Positions 33,280 to 34,463 of a DNA stretch of 34,463 nucleotides are shown piece by piece. The DNA comes from an uncultured beta proteobacterium (GTDB lineage Bacteria > Pseudomonadota > Gammaproteobacteria > Burkholderiales > Burkholderiaceae_C): assembly GCA_903920695.1 (NCBI GenBank), contig CAIXNB010000225.1, forward strand, positions 1-34,463, in the 5' to 3' direction. A program made the translations under genes and the position numbers. Each line of letters opens with the position of its first letter. Positions within the stretch are counted from its first letter, which is position 1. A model generated the notes under the pieces. That model saw nothing but the letters and a program-made list of their open reading frames with translations, made no database searches and had not been told where the DNA came from.

Positions 33280-33891
33280 TCAACGCGCGTTTGCGGAACC
33301 TACCCCATAAAGCCGGACGATGTCGTTGTCAGCATCTTCGATCTGCAGCAGTGAAGTAGCGGACTTGCTGTCTGCAGCGCCGGATCCAAACCTCACCAAG
33401 TCGCTCGAAAACCAGGCCAGATCAACGTCTTCGGCGCGGTCGCAGCGGGCGTTCATCAGTATGCGATCGCCCTGCAATACGGCCAGCCCGGCTCGAAACG
33501 CGCATGAGCCGCCGGTGCAGGCACTGATCAGGTAGCGCGTCTCTCCCTGGTCGAACCAGACCTGGCTCACAGAAGCGCCTGGCCTGGCCGGCGACGCCGT
33601 GCCATAGAAGCGCCGACCATTGTCAGTGCTCGCTACAAAGGTCTTCTCCACGTGCCTTACGGCCCCGTAGCGATAGCTCAAGACCTCCGGCGCACCAGGC
33701 TTCCCGGCAGCACAAAGCGAGACCAGCTTGCGCCCGATCGGGCATGAGAACCGGACTGCTTCGTCGGCTTGACAAAGCGAGACAGCGGCGGGCGGCGTGT
33801 CCTTCGTAAAACCCGGGGCTACCCAAGCAAGCAAAGCCAAGCACCGCAGAGCGGCCCAGATGTTCAGTGAACGCTCAAGCCTTGAAAGCAT
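33280..33891 (-). CDS. exported cysteine-rich hypothetical protein (candidate immunity protein)
   Basis: The 203-residue product starts MLSRLERSLNIWAALRCLAL and continues LAWVAPGFT, a signal peptide. The mature part has six cysteines: SLCQADEAVRFSCPIGRKLVSLC (three, written here as SLC, FSC, SLC), ISACTGGSCAFRAG (two) and NARC (one), probably three disulfides in the periplasm. I recall related uncharacterised proteins with an FSCxxGxKxVSLC opening but no assigned function. ATG 33889-33891 lies inside the end of the GH19 gene (17-nt overlap), so the two are translationally coupled. That pairing, an exported protein behind a wall hydrolase, suggests immunity. Confidence 0.8.
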   Translation of the reverse strand: MLSRLERSLNIWAALRCLALLAWVAPGFTKDTPPAAVSLCQADEAVRFSCPIGRKLVSLCAAGKPGAPEVLSYRYGAVRHVEKTFVASTDNGRRFYGTASPARPGASVSQVWFDQGETRYLISACTGGSCAFRAGLAVLQGDRILMNARCDRAEDVDLAWFSSDLVRFGSGAADSKSATSLLQIEDADNDIVRLYGVGSANAR

Positions 33892-34462
33892 CGTGGGCCG
33901 TCTTGAAATTGGCGCGGCGATTGGCATAGCTGTCGGTATTCAGGTTGATCAGTTGGGTGATGCTGTCGACATTCGCATCGGTCTCGCCCCTGTCGGCCAA
34001 GTTCTGCAGGCCATGTTCGATCCAGAAACAGACCGCTGAACGCACGGTGTAGGGAAAATTCCCCATCTTGTCGGGGTCCGCTTCGAAATCCACAGCGTCA
34101 CCGTATAACTTGCCGTACTGGGCCGCCGCCGCCGTGTAGTTCGCACGGCCGGTGACCTGGATGAGGCCGCGGCCCCGGAACTTCCATCCGTCACCACTGG
34201 CTGAGTCGCCGTTCCCATTGCGACTCGCGTAGACCTTGTTCCCGATTTTTTCTTCACCAGCGTGGCGCGTGATCTTGCGCGTCTTAGCGTCTCTCTCGTA
34301 GGCGTCATCCTTGGCTTCCGTCGGATGCTCCCGGTAGTACTTAAACGTCGATATGAGACCCTCCTCGCCGTAGTTCAGGCTCTCGACCTTGGCGGTCAGC
34401 GCTGCTCCGCCTTCTTCTCGCGTCTGCGCAAAGAAGTGAGCACAGCGCAGACGCGAGTCCAG
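33875..34462 (-). CDS. glycoside hydrolase family 19 (chitinase/lysozyme-like), partial
   Basis: The open frame enters from the right edge and ends with TGA at 33875-33877. 195 residues are visible. It opens RLRCAHFFAQTREEGGAALT, where GH19 enzymes have FLAQxxHES with the catalytic Glu, then VESLNYGEEGL with the second acidic region, the hallmark FRGRGLIQVTGRANYTAAA, and a C-terminal SAVCFWIEHGLQNLAD helix with VDSITQLINLNTDSYANRR. The beginning lies outside the window, so any N-terminal secretion or delivery domain is unseen. GH19 cleaves beta-1,4-linked GlcNAc polymers, and in bacteria often peptidoglycan. No signal peptide is visible in the part present. Confidence 0.9.
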   Translation of the reverse strand: MDSRLRCAHFFAQTREEGGAALTAKVESLNYGEEGLISTFKYYREHPTEAKDDAYERDAKTRKITRHAGEEKIGNKVYASRNGNGDSASGDGWKFRGRGLIQVTGRANYTAAAAQYGKLYGDAVDFEADPDKMGNFPYTVRSAVCFWIEHGLQNLADRGETDANVDSITQLINLNTDSYANRRANFKTAHDAFKA

Positions 34463-34463
34463 A

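Noticed and set aside
33280..33891. Reading the exported Cys-rich protein as a phage spanin behind a GH19 endolysin
   Set aside because: Spanins are short, with a membrane anchor and a coiled coil or a proline-rich lipoprotein. This one is a 203-residue six-cysteine protein with no neighbouring holin in view.

Overview
The window reads as chromosomal DNA of a Betaproteobacterium, order Burkholderiales and most likely family Comamonadaceae (Polaromonas/Rhodoferax-like). This rests on the high GC content, the densely packed genes with ATGA/GTGA stop-start overlaps, the frequent GTG starts, and the flavour of the housekeeping proteins (AroC, ThyA, FolA, MetY, PrlC, a single-domain ProQ). The genus call is an inference, because no rRNA or tRNA gene is present. 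About 37 protein-coding genes and one pseudogene are supported.

Region by region. 1-635: a decayed nitroreductase fragment butting against a VOC/glyoxalase gene. 753-5749: oligopeptidase A (PrlC), a two-piece YeeE/YedE transporter, a DUF938 methyltransferase, an HPF-like ribosome factor on the other strand, and a DUF427-haloacid dehalogenase pair. 5757-9621: DsbA/FrnE, a DHH phosphoesterase, a small 2Fe-2S ferredoxin, YlqF GTPase, a PaaI thioesterase and ArfB, several with convergent overlapping ends. 9631-13432: the tRNA hydroxylation protein TrhP, a DMT exporter and chorismate synthase, flanked by two copies of a composite palindromic repeat. 13433-17747: MetY, an alpha/beta hydrolase, an atypical DapA-like aldolase and a YihY membrane protein. 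17769-22949: a same-strand run of DUF2069, FAD dehydrogenase, ThyA, DMT transporter, FolA, DUF4337 and a secreted protein. ThyA and FolA make and recycle the folate cofactor used for dTMP, with a translationally coupled transporter between them.

22976-27889: a DUF3857/transglutaminase-like exported protein, a gene-free spacer holding an OmpR-type direct repeat, a candidate small RNA and a strong terminator, then a DUF1345 membrane protein, a Tyr/Gly-rich exported protein, a third repeat copy, and a lipoprotein disulfide isomerase coupled to a ProQ/FinO RNA chaperone. 28016-32245: a circularly permuted ATP-grasp/alpha-E fusion coupled to a transglutaminase, the core of a widespread but functionally unassigned peptide-modification module, followed by a RidA-family protein.

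32248-34463: accessory-looking DNA with a proline-rich exported protein, a gene-poor stretch with two perfect palindromes, and a GH19 (chitinase/lysozyme-like) enzyme that runs off the window edge. The GH19 gene overlaps by 17 nt an exported cysteine-rich protein. This layout suggests an antibacterial effector and its periplasmic immunity protein, and it is the best candidate for an undescribed system here. Other points worth checking are the candidate sRNA and its switch-like folding, a 20-bp operator/promoter shared exactly by yeeE and thyA, and the helix-turn-helix-like tail on ProQ.
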